64,000 bases of DNA from Palleronia sp. LCG004 (GTDB lineage: Bacteria > Pseudomonadota > Alphaproteobacteria > Rhodobacterales > Rhodobacteraceae): contig NZ_CP136761.1 in assembly GCF_032931615.1 (NCBI RefSeq), positions 140,106 to 204,105 of the forward strand. Reading direction: 5' to 3'. Positions 63,125-64,000 of this stretch are shown here, piece after piece. Each line of letters starts with the position of its first letter. The first letter of the stretch is position 1. The notes under the pieces were generated by a model that was given only the letters and a program-made list of their open reading frames with translations, did no database searches and was not told the origin of the DNA. The position numbers and the translations under genes are program-made.

Positions 63125-64000
63125 TTATCCTTCGGGCAGCGCCGCCAGAAACGCCAGGACAACTTTCGCGGAGTTGTCGGAGGCGATGTCCATGAAGGTC
63201 GACATCTCGTTCTCTCCGTCGCCCCCGCCCGCAAGATCCGACAGCGAGCGGAAGGCGATGAACGGCACATCGTTCGCATAGGCCACCTGGGCCACGGCCG
63301 CGCTCTCCATGTCGAGAACCCGTGCCTCGAACGTCTCGAAGACGAAGGCCCGGAAATCGGCGTTGTCGACAAAGCGCGCGCCGGACACGCCGGTGCCGCC
63401 CACGACGATCTCGGGCGGCTCCGACAGGCAATCCTCCTCCGTCGCGCAGGCGTCGAGCTCGGTCGCGGCCGCCACGTCCTGCGCAACGGCGAGGAAGTCC
63501 GGATCCACGTCGAACCAGAACCGCTTTTCGGGCGCGTCGAGCCCGTCGCGCATGACGGAAACGTCGCGGGTGAACATCATGCCGTAATTGGGAAAGCCCG
63601 TGCTCATCCAGGGCGGCATCGCGAACGTACCGTCCTCGCCCTCACGTGCGAGCACGCCTTCGAGATACTGCCCCCATTGCTGCGGGACCACGACATCCCC
63701 GATGTCGAGGCTCGGGTCCACACCGCCGGCAATGCCTGAGAAGACGATACCCGAAACGTCAAACCGTTCGAGCGCGAGCTGCGTCGTCATCGCCGCGTTG
63801 ACGATCGAGACGCCCGACAGGAAGAGGACGACATCGCGCCCCTCGAGCGTGCCGGTGATGAACCGGTTGCCGTTGATGATCTCTTCCTCCGCATCGTCGA
63901 GCTCCTCCTGCAGGGCGATCCATTCCGGCTCGAACGCGGACATGACCGCGATCCGGGACCCGTCCTGAGCGGCAACCGCCGCAGGTGTCAGAAGAAGAGC
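63125..64000 (-). CDS. Exported nucleosidase/phosphorylase-superfamily protein, 5' end outside the window
   Basis: At least 291 residues of the purine/uridine phosphorylase-MTA/SAH nucleosidase superfamily: RIAVMSAFEPEWIALQEEL, DVVLFLSGVSIVNAAMTTQLALERFDVSGIVFSGIAGGVDPSLDIGDVVVPQQW, and near the end VLDMESAAVAQVAYANDVPFIAFRSLSDLAGG (the ME and Ser-Asp ligands). The first visible residues ALLLTPAAVAAQDG look like the end of a signal peptide, so this is a periplasmic member, unlike cytoplasmic Pfs. It contains extra Cys (DACATEEDCLSEPP). Start is beyond base 64,000. Confidence 0.85.
   Translation of the reverse strand, partial: ALLLTPAAVAAQDGSRIAVMSAFEPEWIALQEELDDAEEEIINGNRFITGTLEGRDVVLFLSGVSIVNAAMTTQLALERFDVSGIVFSGIAGGVDPSLDIGDVVVPQQWGQYLEGVLAREGEDGTFAMPPWMSTGFPNYGMMFTRDVSVMRDGLDAPEKRFWFDVDPDFLAVAQDVAAATELDACATEEDCLSEPPEIVVGGTGVSGARFVDNADFRAFVFETFEARVLDMESAAVAQVAYANDVPFIAFRSLSDLAGGGDGENEMSTFMDIASDNSAKVVLAFLAALPEG

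Overview
The window looks like a chromosomal stretch of a GC-rich alphaproteobacterium, most likely Rhodobacteraceae. The best lineage markers are a sulfoquinovosyl-lipid operon in the Rhodobacter order sqdB-sqdD-sqdC, a TRAP carboxylate transporter, and several small secreted proteins of a type common in that family. The genus cannot be fixed from the sequence alone.

Bases 1-35,440 are an ordinary, tightly packed core. From left to right: the end of a TRAP transporter (dctQM); an MgtE Mg2+ channel; zwf with a GH63 glycosidase and an LssY_C protein; methionine aminopeptidase; a ParDE toxin-antitoxin pair; a glutaryl-CoA dehydrogenase/CoA-transferase pair; an MFS exporter; a small lipoprotein and a PRC-barrel protein; an orphan receiver and a GAF histidine kinase; sqdBDC. 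Next comes a nine-gene, largely translationally coupled operon on the minus strand: amiC-amiR-urtABCDE-like ABC transporter-formamidase-SDR. Its leader holds an intrinsic terminator preceded by a hairpin, as expected for AmiR/ANTAR antitermination. A TetR-controlled AcrAB-type efflux operon follows.

Bases 35,440-44,295 are an accessory zone. It holds wrecked insertion sequences (ISL3, IS3, IS5/IS427 types), an epoxide hydrolase, AT-rich orphan genes, a TrbM-like pair and the 3' part of umuC.

Bases 44,296-60,024 are the most notable part: a 15.7-kb mobile element inserted inside umuC. The 5' part of umuC resumes at 60,025. The element has 18-bp terminal inverted repeats (one mismatch) and carries two tyrosine recombinases at its right end, arranged like tnpA/tnpB of Tn554. 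Each recombinase gene has one in-frame TAG exactly between its DNA-binding half and its catalytic half. Cargo includes: (i) a roughly 3.9-kb segment that reads as a circular iteron plasmid opened inside its own rep gene, so the Rep C-terminus lies at the left and the iterons plus Rep N-terminus at the right, with mazEF and other small genes between; (ii) a catB-type chloramphenicol acetyltransferase gene killed by one TAA; (iii) a CsoR-regulated metal/redox cassette (cytochrome c, glutaredoxin-MauE fusion, Cys-rich secreted protein, DUF305 protein); (iv) a five-gene block of secreted and membrane proteins.

Bases 60,025-64,000 hold the truncated umuD remnant, an IS5-family (IS427-like) element with matching ends and a TA duplication, further IS fragments, a membrane protein and a secreted nucleosidase-type phosphorylase that runs off the right edge. 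No tRNA, rRNA or CRISPR array was recognised.
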